The notes beneath the pieces are model-generated. The model searched no databases. It saw nothing but the letters and a program-made list of their open reading frames with translations, and was not told the origin of the DNA. Source: Ampelocalamus luodianensis (Eukaryota; Streptophyta; Magnoliopsida; Poales; Poaceae). From it: a stretch of DNA of 64,000 bases. The position numbers and the translations under genes were made by a program. Positions 1 through 10,415 of the stretch are shown in pieces. The first letter of the stretch is position 1, and every line of letters starts with the position of its first letter. The stretch spans positions 1-64,000 of the forward strand of contig JAYEVH010000565.1 in assembly GCA_036346255.1 (NCBI GenBank), given 5' to 3'.

Positions 1-3000
1 TAGTTATGCATAAGGTCATTCAAGGAAGGCTCATATTGGCTTAATTTTTGCGAAACGACGCTAACACTTCAACAACCTACACATACTAGTTTTTCAAGTG
101 CTATTTCAAAATCAGATTTGAAGTAGAAGTAAAACATGTGAATAAGTGATAAATTCAATAATAAATGAATCATACTAAAAACAAAGTGGCGGTCCACTTT
201 GATATAACAACAAGCATGAACCTCCCATTCATGACAAACCGAAGTTCACCCACCAATTTTAATTCCAAGTCTAACAATAGTAACTCCGAACTCAAGCGGT
301 TGTCCATAACCATGGACACGGCTATTCGAATAGATTTATACCGCAGGGTGTACTACTTTATCCACACGACTTGATTAGCCCGTAAGCCTCCGGATGCCTC
401 CGAATATAGCATACTTCCTATGGTATGCCTACGTAAATCAAGATATGGTCGCTTTTAGCAAGAAGATCCCATTGAGCTAAGTCCCTCAACCCAGGGCTCC
501 TAGGAAACACAAGACGTTAACGCCCCCATCCTATCGGCCCAAAAGGAACACGGGATTTCACGGTCCTATGCCCTTACAATTTCACCACCGTGGACTCAAC
601 ATAACAAAACCTTCCCCCTACTTAACCATACGGCTCCCAACCCGCGTGTGATAGCACGAAAGTACTTGAATCAACGATGTTACCAAAGTTCGGTCCTTAA
701 TTGTCTAGACAAGCCAAACTACATACCCAAATCTCGTGCACGAAGGCACCATCACTAGCCATCACTTTTCCAGACCAAAAGCTCATTTAAAATGACAAAA
801 TTTAACTTAGAAAACAAATACGAAGATCTGAAACAAAAGTATATAAAGAGAGTTGTGTTTATCCCATAATTGTCGGTTATTCCGACAATCGATCACTGCT
901 TCTAGACTTGCATGGCTAAGCAAACTCGAACGACAATATTTCACACATCCTATCTTAACCATTTAAGTACTGGAGTAATTCATGGATAGCCACAATGACA
1001 AGATAATAGGGTGTGTCTAACTACTCATCACAAAAATAGCGATATTATAAAACTATCATGCAAGCAATTATCATTGCATCTACCCTAACAAAATTGGGAT
1101 CAAATATGATGCAAAAAGAAAGTTCAAAGGATGCTTGCCTTGCTGGTAGGCTAATTGCTCTCCCTCAGTAGCGTAAGAGTCAATATCAATGAGCTCGGAA
1201 TCTATATAAATACAAAACCGAATAAACATCGAGAAATACTCCAAAAATCAAGATGCTCAAAAATGCATGATTTTTCTACAGTAGCTAAGTCATGATTTTA
1301 GATGATTTTTGGTGAAAGAATTATTTCATTTTGATTTAGTATATGAAAGTTATGGTGGTTTGAATTTCAGATTTCAATATGCCTTTATTTATGTAATTTA
1401 ATTATGAGGTGAAATTTTGTAGAGCAGTGGTGAGTACAAGGATTATATGGATAAATGGGCAATATTATTACAAGTTCAAAACAATTGAGTTTGCTTCAAT
1501 TGGAGTTTTCTTAATTTAGTTATTGATTTTCAAAGTTATCAGCATTAATAGCGTAAAAATAATACCCTTTAGGATCATTTTCCTCAAACTATAGTTTCTG
1601 TGACAGAGGTAAGTTTGAAGCCATTTTTATAATTAAGTTCATTTGAAATAGAAATTATCAAAACTGATTTCACTGTTTTTGGAGTTTCCAAGAACTACTT
1701 ATGACTTTTCAAAGTTATCAGCCTTTTTCTTTTGTAACAAAAATAGTGTTTATAGCTCATTTTCCAAAATAATGGCCTCTGTTATAGAGATATGATTGAA
1801 ACCAATTTTAACATAAAGTTCATTAAATATAAAAATTATCAGAAGTGGTTTCACTCATTTTGGAGTTGAGGTGATTTAGTTATGCATTTTAGAAGTTAAT
1901 GCCAATTTTCAGTGTGTAAATTAATAGATTTCGAATTTCATAAAGCCTTAAAGATTTTTCTACCGATGCTAACCTAGCCACAACCGCCGACGGTGGGACC
2001 GGGCAAAACCTGACCACTAACGCGACTTGGCCTCACTAAAAGAAGCAAGGCGATTTCAAGAATGCGTTTTAGAACACTAAAACGCATACACTGCTCTAAG
2101 CATGCTAGGGATACGTTTTCCTTTTTGCGAAAACGTAGTTTACAAACTACGCATCCACTTAAACTACACTAGGGCCCACAAGTCATAGACTCAGGAGTAT
2201 TTAACTACAACTATTAGCGCTAATTAAATCGACAAAAATCACTGTTTTCGGCGGTAACCATCCGACAAGAGGAACGGCGCGGCCGTGGCGTTGCCGTGCT
2301 CGCCAGCGGCGAGGGAAGGCCGGAGAGTGCAAATACTTAGTCAAAACGGAAAGGAAATAGTAAGGGCTACCTTCCGGAGGTGATCTTGCCGGAGAAGAGG
2401 CACGGTGGCGCGCCGGCGGCGGCGGAGGTGAGTATGGTGCCAAGATACCTCGAGGCAGAAACTACTCCGAGGCAAAAGGGTGCTAGATCCAGACTCCTGG
2501 GGTTCAAATAACGCTGATGGAGAGGCACGGGGACCAAGGGTCTTCGTCTTCAGCTCCGGCGGCAAAAACCAGCGGCGACGAGGAGGAGGTCACCGCGGCG
2601 GGAACGTTCTGGAGTTAAAGAAGATCAATGTAAGGTGGGAACAGAACCAGGACATCCATGAGATGGTCCCAGAGGGTTGATTCGATAGGAAACTCACCGT
2701 GCCGTCGTCGGGGAAGAAGACGAGCTCTTACGGCCGTGACTTTGAAAACCAGAAATCACAGAGCTCCTGTGCGTTATCCGACAAATAAGTTGAGAGGTTT
2801 TACTCCTTACAATCTGGCACACGAAATGACGCGCAAGAATGGGAAGGATCTCACCGGAGATGAAGATGACACAGGGGTGTCCTCCGGAGCGTGCTCTGGA
2901 GCTTTCCAATGGCACCGAGGCGGATTGGGAGCTACAAACAACCAAAGGAGTTGAGCTTAGCACAAATGGAGATGGCATCGATCATAGAAACGATAGGAAT

Positions 3001-3982
3001 CACGCGGTTGAGACTCACCGAAACAGAGAGCGAGAACGAGCGTCTCTTTCCTTAGACCCGAGAGGAAAGATGGGGAAGAAGGAAGGGCTCAGAGGTGACT
3101 TAAGCACGGAAGAAAACCGCATGAGAGGCGGTGGAGACGGAGAGCTCCACGAGTGGTCGACGCGCGCGTGGCTAACTGGAGATGACGGCGCGCCAACACC
3201 GAGTAGATTGCCCGCCGCGTGGAGGTCAACCTGCGCGAAGCCGAGAGGAGGAAGGTGAATCCGATAGGTGGGTCCGGCGTGGCAGCGACTCACAGTGCGC
3301 ATGCGGAAGAGGTTTAAGTGCTGCGATGCGCACCGTTGGATCTCGAATGGATGGCTTAGATTAGAAGGAACGATCGCAACGGGCCGAAGGGTTGCGAGAT
3401 CTGGGCCATCGATCTTTGATCCAAAGGTTGCATGCGGAGGTACAACTAGTTGACTCCACCGAGTCAAGTGACCGAGTCGGGTTCGAGCCCAATGAATAGT
3501 GCACAGGTTTGAGTTTAGAGTTTGACTGATATTAAAATTGTTTTCCCTACTTTGACCAGGGGCTTAAAAATATAAATAAATTTTCTAAAATCATGAAATA
3601 ATTTGTGAGGGTTCCTGGGGTAGCCTAGTGTCCATAAAAATTATTGAACCCTACTGTTCAAGATATAAAGTATATAATTTAAATTCAAACATAAGGTTGG
3701 TCTTTAAATCGAGTTTGAATTTTCATAGGGTTCAAACCAGTCCCAAAAATTTGGTAAAAATTATATTAATTCATGATAATTAATATAGTATTTGAATAAA
3801 TTATTTTCAGAGGATCTTCAGTAGCATTTATTTTAGTTTTTAATTTGGAGTTCAAATTAAAGTGTATGTTTCATATGTATTTTGAGATTTTCCAAGTACA
3901 ATATGTAATTAAAAAGTTTCAAAACATGATGCATGCTAATGAGATGCATAATAATCCTCTTTATTAATTTGGGGATGTGACA
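1..3982 (-). mobile_element. Large Tekay-like Ty3/gypsy LTR, truncated by the window edge
   Basis: Read on the minus strand, this LTR begins at 3982 with TGTCACATCCCC, the same start as the plus-strand LTR at 47754, and the two can be followed side by side to the left edge (position 1 matches about 50300). It holds the conserved core box with the perfect palindrome CTATTCGAATAG (322-333). The GC-rich middle part (about 1975-3530) is roughly 1.25 kb longer than the matching part of the plus copy, so this is probably the fuller version. Many small ORFs in the GC-rich part lack family resemblance. The 3' end of the LTR, the primer binding site and any internal genes would lie left of the window. 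Confidence 0.85.
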
Positions 3983-4478
3983 GGGAGAAGGGAGGGGTGG
4001 CTCCGCGGGGAGAGGATGGGTCGAGGGCGCGGCGGCGATGGCAACGGCGGCGGCCAGAGGGAAATGGTGGCGCACGGGGCTCACCGGCCGGCAAGGGGAG
4101 GACACCGAGCGGTGGCGGCGAAGTCTTCGCGGAGGTGAGTCGTCGGCTTCTTATTCCTCCTCTCTTCTTCTTGCTCTTCTTCCTTCTCGGTTCTCTTCTT
4201 GCTTGGGGGGAGGGGAGAAGGAGAATGGCAGGGGAGGAGGAAGGGAGGGAGGTCGGGCTTTAAAGCCGAAGAGAGGAGGAGCGGGGAGGCTCGGGAGGAG
4301 GGGGGTCCGGGCGAGCGTGCGCACGAGGGTGATGATGGCGTCTCGGTGGCGTGGATGAGGGCGCAGCAGGAGCAAAGTGAGGTGCAGAGGTGAGTGCACG
4401 GCGATGAAGCAGAGCACACGAGGGGCGGGAGGGGGTCCGGTCCGCGGTTGACCCGGGAAGGGGGAAAAGGGCGTTACA
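3983..4478 (-). mobile_element. 5' fragment of a second gypsy-type LTR
   Basis: On the minus strand a sequence starting TGTAACGCCC at 4478 runs into GC-rich LTR-like DNA and stops where the larger LTR begins at 3982. The TGTAAC start followed by a short AT-poor lead-in and purine/pyrimidine-rich GC stretches resembles the other large LTRs here. The larger LTR probably inserted into this one. No coding similarity is visible. Confidence 0.5.
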
Positions 4479-5050
4479 ATGGTGGACTGGCTGTAAATCT
4501 ATAATTCCTCAATACCAATCCAATCAATTCGTAGAAAGATGAGTTCTCTCTTGTTCTTGCCATCTCTTTGGTGATTATGGGGTTCCTGTGTTCTAGGGTT
4601 TTTGCCTTAGTCTTTTGATACGATCCATCTTACTAGGGCTTGTGGGATCTGATCTAAGATCATATTGACCATCTTTCATCCACGAGAAAGTCTTTAGATC
4701 AGGTTGAGGTTTTCCTCCGATTTTGAGCCTTCTTCCCTCAATCAAGATATTTGTGGAATCTTAGCTATGATCGTCTTGATCTTCAACTGTAATAGGTTCC
4801 TAACTTTCTTGTTGAGCTATGTCTGAAATATCAGGGGATTTTGATCACTGGATTAAAAGTTAGGCACTGATTTTCTGTCAGTAGGGGGAGCAGCCAGACC
4901 GACAACCTAGGGGTGGTCAGCCGCAGGTTGCTTGCCGATCAGACCGACTGAGGGGTGTTGAGGGTTGATTTTCTTAGTTTCAACTCACATCTTTCGCTGT
5001 GACTTTGAAACCTTGATTTTCATAATTTCTCGTAGCTATTGGAGAGAAAA
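4479..5050 (+). mobile_element. SIRE-type Copia LTR fragment
   Basis: The stretch from 'tggactggctgtaaatc' through 'caccctttggtgattatggg'-like text, 'atcatattgaccatc' and 'cacgagaaagtctttagatc' is collinear with 53785-54190 of the SIRE-type LTR further right. The right copy carries CGGTAGTACC motifs just after this; here the matching place (4881-4960) instead holds CAGACCGAC/GGTCAGCC-like units. Neither end of the element is present. Family assignment rests on this internal match and on the known structure of SIRE/Opie LTRs. Confidence 0.6.
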
Positions 5051-5388
5051 GGGAGTTGAATACCAGAGAAGAAAAGGAGTGGGCTCCTGGTCACCTCCTC
5101 TAGTCACTATTTCGGTACAACAATCTCCTTTTGTCAATGGCCTTGATGACCCATTTAGGAAGAATCCATAGCCAACAGATGGTATATTGGCATGGCCGAA
5201 AGCACAGTTTTTGTCAAAACCCTTTTTCCTCAAGATGACAGTAGCACTCCGTTCCATTTCGGCTGCAGATGCGCTCGACGTATGCATCTTGTATATAGAG
5301 GAAGACCCAGACAAGAACAGGGAAATTTTGTGACTTCAATTGAAGCTTTCTGTTGCCAGTTGAAGGTCTTCATCAGAACAACATATAG
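5051..5388. other. Unclassified sequence
   Basis: No family could be recognised. A 92-residue minus-strand ORF (5036-5314) is open across most of it but has no motif I know. It may be the inner edge of the adjacent Copia fragment or old unique DNA. Confidence 0.3.
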
Positions 5389-5946
5389 GTGTAACCGTAA
5401 CATCCCATTTTGGGGACTGTAAAAAGAGAAATTCAAATATTCAACCCAATTTCTCCCCAAATTCAAAATTTCTAGAATTTAAATATTTTAAAACCCTCTC
5501 TTGGGCTTGGCCCAGCCCACCCCTGCCCCTCTCTCCCCCTGGCCCGGTCTGGAGCGGCCCAGAGAGCGCCATGCCGCCCAGGACGTTCCCGGAGCGCGCC
5601 CCGTCCCGCTCCCGCCGCACCCAGCGGCATGCCGCCTCGCCCACTCTGCGTCGTGCCACGCCGCCCGCGTCCGAGCGCACCGTGCGCGTTCGTTCCTCGC
5701 CCAGACCCCCTGGCTCCCCTCTCTTCCTAGCCCGCACCCGCCGCGCGCCGCCCTCGGGACCTCGTGTGGCAATCAAAGCGTCCAACAACCATCCGAAATG
5801 GATGGGGCTAACGAGTTTCGATATTCCGGGTTGAACCGTCGGTACGGCTCAAATGAGGTTAAATTTGGTTTAAATGAGGACAAGTTCCTACTATTTCTTG
5901 TCAAATAAGCGGTGATACATTGTTGGGAACAGTAGTTAGTAACATT
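5389..5946 (+). mobile_element. LTR-like fragment (taacatcccattttgggg start)
   Basis: The start 'taacatcccattttgggg' followed by an AT-rich lead-in, then 'ggcccagcccacc' and a GC-rich stretch, is the same layout as the LTR that starts at 56456 on the minus strand (TGTAACATTCCCG, then GGCCCAGC). ORFs here are proline/arginine-rich products of GC-rich LTR sequence. The 3' boundary is not visible; the MITE at 5950 follows directly. Confidence 0.45.
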
Positions 5947-5949
5947 TAA

Positions 5950-6245
5950 GAGCATGTACAATGCAGGTGCTTAGAGAGGGATTTAGCGAAGAAAAACTGA
6001 TTTTTCTTGCCACGTAGGATAGATGAGATGCTTATTTTGTAGCATTGATGCTTGATTAGGCACCGGTTCTTAAGAGGTGTTTATGTATATAACTATAGAT
6101 AATTAATAGATAATACAATCATCTAAGCACCTACAAAATAGATGCTTGCATTGGAGAAAATGACTTTTGCATAGGTGCTTGATGACGTGGCTACATTATC
6201 TTTCTTTAAACACTTGTTTATAAACATCTCGCATTGTACATGCCC
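5950..6245. mobile_element. PIF/Harbinger (Tourist-like) MITE
   Basis: Terminal inverted repeats gagcatgtacaatgc (left) and gcattgtacatgccc (right) bound a 296-bp AT-rich, non-coding sequence, flanked by the 3-bp duplication TAA (5947-5949 and 6246-6248). The TWA target site and the TIR type fit Tourist-like MITEs mobilised by PIF/Harbinger transposases. A related MITE lies at 9837-10131 on the other side of the NLR gene. Confidence 0.85.
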
Positions 6246-6248
6246 TAA

Positions 6249-6573
6249 TACAGCACTTCACTGAATGATCTACACTGATTGCAATGGAAACCGGGTGTAC
6301 CCCGAATGGGAAAAGAGTGATCTATTCTGGCACATTACATACTAAAAGCTTACTAAACTAGTGATTGTGACAGAATGTTACATTGTGACTTTTTAATGAT
6401 CAATACCATGTTTCACACCACTCAATCAGACCATATATACAGCACATAGCACAATAATACTATACATACAGTATTTAGTTGGATACAGCACACACATACG
6501 TGAACCAAATTACGTAACCATGAATAGATTTGGAAAGAAAAACAGACAGGCACAACACAAGTACTTGCAATCT
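6249..6573. other. 3' flank of the NLR gene
   Basis: AT-rich sequence between the MITE and the NLR stop codon. It presumably holds the gene's 3' UTR on the minus strand. I see no further gene or repeat and no polyadenylation signal I would assign. Confidence 0.5.
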
Positions 6574-9507
6574 TTACTTGGGAGTGGAAGTATTGCCTGC
6601 TGCAGTGGTCTCACGGATTGGATGGTGTGTAACAACAGGATGGTTTGGATGTGCTGCCATGTCTTGTATGATGGGACGTGCGTCGCAGTTGCCATTGAGC
6701 ACAATCTCTTTCAGACCTGGAAGGTGTTTGACTCCAGAAGGGGGGTGCTGCATTTTGGTGAAAGACCAAGTTATCTTCTCAAGCTTAGGAGCTGCTCCAT
6801 CGTCAAAATGAATGTTTTGGATCTCAGAGCCCTCAACAAGAAGAAACTTGATACTTGGGAATTCTCCTTTGTTGAACGTGATATTGCTTTCCATATATGA
6901 TTTGTCTCGGAGCCGAAGGCAGTGTAAACGGGGAAGGTTGCCGAGGATGCATAGAGCATTAGTGTCTGTCAAGCGAGTGTCACGTAGAGTGATCTTGGAG
7001 AGTTGATCAAGCTCTCTGATCCAAGCAGGAATCTCAGCTATCCCCCCGCTGATGCTTAGGCTCACAAGAGATTTCGGAGGTGAGAATGCAGCTTTGTCGA
7101 TTAGGGTCAAGTTAGGAAGAGTGTCATCTTCAGCCACCTTCGAGTCATGAAGAGTCTTATCTTCAGCCACCATTCGGACCGACAAAGATCTGAGGCATTC
7201 ATTGAGCTTCGTAATTACCTGAAGCAAATGTTTGAGAAAAGCTTCCTTGCCAGGGAGAACCACGCCCAGTTTCCTCAGTTGACGCAGCTCGCCAACATCC
7301 ACCACTTCATCCTCACTGTCGGAAACTTTAACATGGGACAGTATCTGCAGGTCTGTCATGTGCCTAATTCCACGAGGTATGCGCACGGTGGAAAACTCCT
7401 CACTTGGACTATCGATGCTGCCAGCGAGAAGATGCTTCAGCTTTGGGAGCACAATGGATTTTGTAGCGAATGCCCGTACCTTGGTTTGCCTGATGTCAAG
7501 TGTCTCCAAGTACCGGAGCTTTTCAATTTTCTTGGGCAGCTCGTCGACATCCGTGTTCCTTAGGCTCAGGTACTTGAGCTGAAATATCTTGTTGCAGATG
7601 TGCTTGAGGTGGCGATTATTCAATCCTTGGCAGCCTTCTAGGTCCAGCACTTTCACCGATCCCGACAGAGAAGATGCTTGCAGCGATTCAATAAGAGCTT
7701 CAGCTTTCGTGGAATTCGACGGGGCTTTAGAACCTTGCCAATATGTTGGAATAAGATGCTTGCAGATGTTCCAGTTCCAGCAGATGTTGGGAGCTTCAGC
7801 AGCGTTTGCATCCTCCTTGGAGCGTTTTTGCAGTCGAATTCCGCTGCGGATCGGGAGGCGGTGAGCTAGTTCAGGTGGTAGGCCTGTGTTGCTAGCATTC
7901 TCTTCTTTGGCGATGAAGGATAAAACATGAGGATGTACCTTGCAGCTCTTCACCTTGCCTGCCGCGCCAATGTTGATAGGACGAACAAGACCACAAGCAA
8001 CAAGGGCACTGAAACAGCTCTCGGATTCATCTGTTTTGCTCGTCCCATCTCTTCTGGCGATGAGGTTTTCAGCAGCCCATCGCCTGACTAAGCTTGTCCT
8101 CCTGATCTCGAAATCTTCGGGGAAAATAGACAGATACAGCAAGCATCTCTTGTAGTGGCTGGGCAGGCCGCTGTAGCAAAACTCTACCATTTTTTTAGCC
8201 TTAAACAGAGATGCTAATGCTATTGGCGTTCTGAGCACTGGTAGGCTGTTGAGCAAATTTTGCAGTTCAACTTTGGTCATGTTAGGATTGACATAGAGGG
8301 CACGAAGGAGCATCTCCGTGCAAAAGAAATCTCCGCTGCATTTCAGCACAATTCGCTTTACGAGTGCAGATTTGTGCTGGTCCTCGCCGCCGGCCAGGGC
8401 GAGGGCGTTCCCACGGAAAGGTTCGAGGGATATGTATTCCTTACTTTTATAGGGAACGGATGATTCAGGAGATTCCCAGTTATTCCCCGCAGTCACAATT
8501 ATGGCACTTCCTGATAAGCAGGCACCGTCGTCAGCATCAGCGTCAGCAGCGGGCACACAAGCAGATTCTATCTCTCCCCATACTAATCCAAATGGGTCGT
8601 CAGCAGCAACAATCAAGAACCTTTTGCCTTTGAGATGGCCCTTGATCTTCTCCACGAGCTGCTCCTCCTCCTCGCCCAATGTGGTGGCCACGACCTCCTC
8701 CGGCTCGTGCTTGTCGTCCGCAGCCGCAGGAGCCAGTTGCCGCAGTACGTGCTGAAGAGTCACCTTTCGTGGTGTATGTCTTTCAACGCCATCGATCTTG
8801 ATCCAGGCCTTGCAGTCGAACCAGCTCGACGCACAAGGATGGTCGAACACTCTGCGAGCCAGTGAATATTCTCTTTCCTGGGATAGCTTTCTTGTAATGG
8901 CGATGACTCGAAGCCGTGAACCTCGCGGATCGCCATCGCCCAATTCCTCCGTCAGCCACCCGATCACCTCCCGCACGTGCTCCTCCAAGATTTCCGTAAC
9001 ATCAGCTAATCGCCTCCGTTCTTCCTCCCCCTCCTCCTCCTTGGCGCCATCTTCCTCCACGGGAGTCTGCGGCATGTCGGCCGGCACTTGTATGCCGTAC
9101 CTCAGGCGCCTCTCGCCCAAATCGCGCGCCCGGGACTTGAGCTCCCGGATCTGCTTCGCGATACGGTGGCGGGTCGGCATGGTCCGCGCCAAATGTGGCA
9201 CCTGCCAGAGGCAGCCGAGGAGGCTCCCCGCCGCGGGATCGCGGGGGGCGAGGCACTGCACGTAGCGGTCGATGCAGTTCTGGGAGTCGGTGGCGAGGTC
9301 CCGGACCTGCCTCGTCCATGCCCGGACCTGGTTGTTGGGGTTGTCGGCGTTGGCCAGGTCCAGGAGGAAGCCGTTCATGATCTCCATCTCGTTCTTGATG
9401 AACTGCACGTCGCCCCGGACGCCGCTCAGCAGCTGCGCCTCCTCGAGCAGAACCGACGAGAGGCGGCCCAGAAGTGAGTCGACGGTGCCCTGGGCGGTGC
9501 CGGCCAT
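6574..9507 (-). CDS. CC-NBS-LRR (NLR) protein with degenerate nucleotide-binding motifs
   Basis: Intact single-exon frame of 977 residues, the expected length for a grass coiled-coil NLR, an intracellular immune receptor family. Residues 1-135 form an Rx_N-type coiled coil; the EDVID position reads QNCID (76-80). An acidic linker (150-168) leads into an NB-ARC-like region. The segment VIAITRKLSQ...LARRVFDHP (201-224) sits where the P-loop belongs, but the GxGGxGKT glycines and lysine are absent. Kinase-2 position is FLIVAADDP (297-305), RNBS-B is GSAIIVTAGN (333-342) without the usual arginine, the GLPL position is CSGDFFCTEM (390-399), RNBS-D is well kept (CLLYLSIFPEDFEI, 455-468), and the MHD position is VHPHV (524-528). 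LRRs run about 615-945. A short internal duplication (VAEDKT/VAEDDT) lies near 780-796. The start ATG is the first in frame. Intact frame plus lost ATPase motifs suggests an atypical NLR or a young pseudogene. Confidence 0.93.
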   Translation of the reverse strand: MAGTAQGTVDSLLGRLSSVLLEEAQLLSGVRGDVQFIKNEMEIMNGFLLDLANADNPNNQVRAWTRQVRDLATDSQNCIDRYVQCLAPRDPAAGSLLGCLWQVPHLARTMPTRHRIAKQIRELKSRARDLGERRLRYGIQVPADMPQTPVEEDGAKEEEGEEERRRLADVTEILEEHVREVIGWLTEELGDGDPRGSRLRVIAITRKLSQEREYSLARRVFDHPCASSWFDCKAWIKIDGVERHTPRKVTLQHVLRQLAPAAADDKHEPEEVVATTLGEEEEQLVEKIKGHLKGKRFLIVAADDPFGLVWGEIESACVPAADADADDGACLSGSAIIVTAGNNWESPESSVPYKSKEYISLEPFRGNALALAGGEDQHKSALVKRIVLKCSGDFFCTEMLLRALYVNPNMTKVELQNLLNSLPVLRTPIALASLFKAKKMVEFCYSGLPSHYKRCLLYLSIFPEDFEIRRTSLVRRWAAENLIARRDGTSKTDESESCFSALVACGLVRPINIGAAGKVKSCKVHPHVLSFIAKEENASNTGLPPELAHRLPIRSGIRLQKRSKEDANAAEAPNICWNWNICKHLIPTYWQGSKAPSNSTKAEALIESLQASSLSGSVKVLDLEGCQGLNNRHLKHICNKIFQLKYLSLRNTDVDELPKKIEKLRYLETLDIRQTKVRAFATKSIVLPKLKHLLAGSIDSPSEEFSTVRIPRGIRHMTDLQILSHVKVSDSEDEVVDVGELRQLRKLGVVLPGKEAFLKHLLQVITKLNECLRSLSVRMVAEDKTLHDSKVAEDDTLPNLTLIDKAAFSPPKSLVSLSISGGIAEIPAWIRELDQLSKITLRDTRLTDTNALCILGNLPRLHCLRLRDKSYMESNITFNKGEFPSIKFLLVEGSEIQNIHFDDGAAPKLEKITWSFTKMQHPPSGVKHLPGLKEIVLNGNCDARPIIQDMAAHPNHPVVTHHPIRETTAAGNTSTPK

Positions 9508-9836
9508 CGATCTCTCTCCGTTTCCCCCCTTCGGTAAACGATGTTAATTTGGTGAGTATGCTTTGTGGAATTGGAGCTGACCTTTGTCTCGGAGCTCGTA
9601 CACACGTGACTTCAATTAGGCAAAGGACTGATTCGAGAATTTTCGAGGTCGAGGGACTGAAATGAGCAACAAGGCAAAGTTGAAGGACTTCATCTGCAGC
9701 TACACTTTAAGTAAAGATGAGGTGCTAAAGCAAACCATCTTTGCCCCTGAAAATGACAAAACAAGCAGTGCAAAACAGCTTTCAAGCTCAATCCTTACTG
9801 CGTTTATTTTCCTTTCTCATTTGCTTCTTTTTGTTA
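9508..9836 (-). promoter_or_regulatory. Upstream region of the NLR gene
   Basis: The 329 bp between the NLR start codon and the upstream MITE. It contains a palindromic G-box core CACGTG (9603-9608), about 95 bp upstream of the ATG, a site type often bound by plant bZIP/bHLH factors. No convincing TATA box is seen close to the ATG, so the 5' UTR may be long or the core promoter may lie in the repeat block or MITE further up. The G-box role is inference. Confidence 0.35.
9684..9832 (+). repeat. Single copy of a block tandemly repeated at 57 kb
   Basis: From 'cactttaagtaaagatgagg' to 'tttgcttctttttgtt' this block closely matches each of three tandem units at 57094-57560 in the same orientation. 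It resembles the third unit most, because the ending 'cctttctc.tttgcttctt' is shared only with that unit. It lies about 180-325 bp upstream of the NLR ATG. Confidence 0.85.
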
Positions 9837-10131
9837 GGGCATGTACAGTGAGGTGATATCAGCAGTCTATAATCTTTGCCACGTAAGATTTTTAATAATA
9901 TGGATGAGAGAGAACAAGGAGAGAGAATAAAGCTGTCTTACATGCAACAGACAGTCTATAAGACCATTATAGACAGCTGTTTCGTTGTTGTATCCATGTT
10001 ATCTGTACAGTTTGTGGATTCATATATACATAACTTAAAGACAACCCATTGTACGAGTTATCTTTAATTTTACCTATAGATGATATGGAAAGTATTACAG
10101 ACATCAATCGTCTATACCATTGTACATGTTC
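9837..10131. mobile_element. PIF/Harbinger (Tourist-like) MITE
   Basis: 295 bp with TIRs gggcatgtacagtg (left) and cattgtacatgttc (right), flanked by TTA (9834-9836 and 10132-10134). Its ends are near-identical to those of the MITE at 5950-6245, but the interiors differ, so they belong to related subfamilies rather than being one duplicated copy. Confidence 0.85.
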
Positions 10132-10134
10132 TTA

Positions 10135-10291
10135 GACAATATCATTGCGGTGCCATGTAATCCGGACTACTATAATTAGATGGACAAGTACAGCATGTAA
10201 TCCAACTAATTATGGTTAGGATCGGCAGGGATTTTATCCCATATAAACCTTATATATGTGCTTGTTGTAGGGCGGCTCCACTGGCTCTAGC
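10135..10291. other. Short unclassified spacer
   Basis: AT-rich spacer with 'ccatataaaccttatatatg' near the middle, which looks promoter-like (LTR TATA region), but no family could be assigned. Confidence 0.3.
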
Positions 10292-10415
10292 TATTGGTGA
10301 TATGCCCTAGAGGCAATCATAGAGATGGTTGTATTACGTCTATATTTATGAGTTATTGAATAAATATTATTCTGATCCTTGAATGAATCATTGGTTATAA
10401 AGATTAACAAGTATG

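Noticed and set aside
5036..5314. 92-residue minus-strand ORF
   Set aside because: No recognisable motif and no supporting context; could be chance in sequence between TE fragments.
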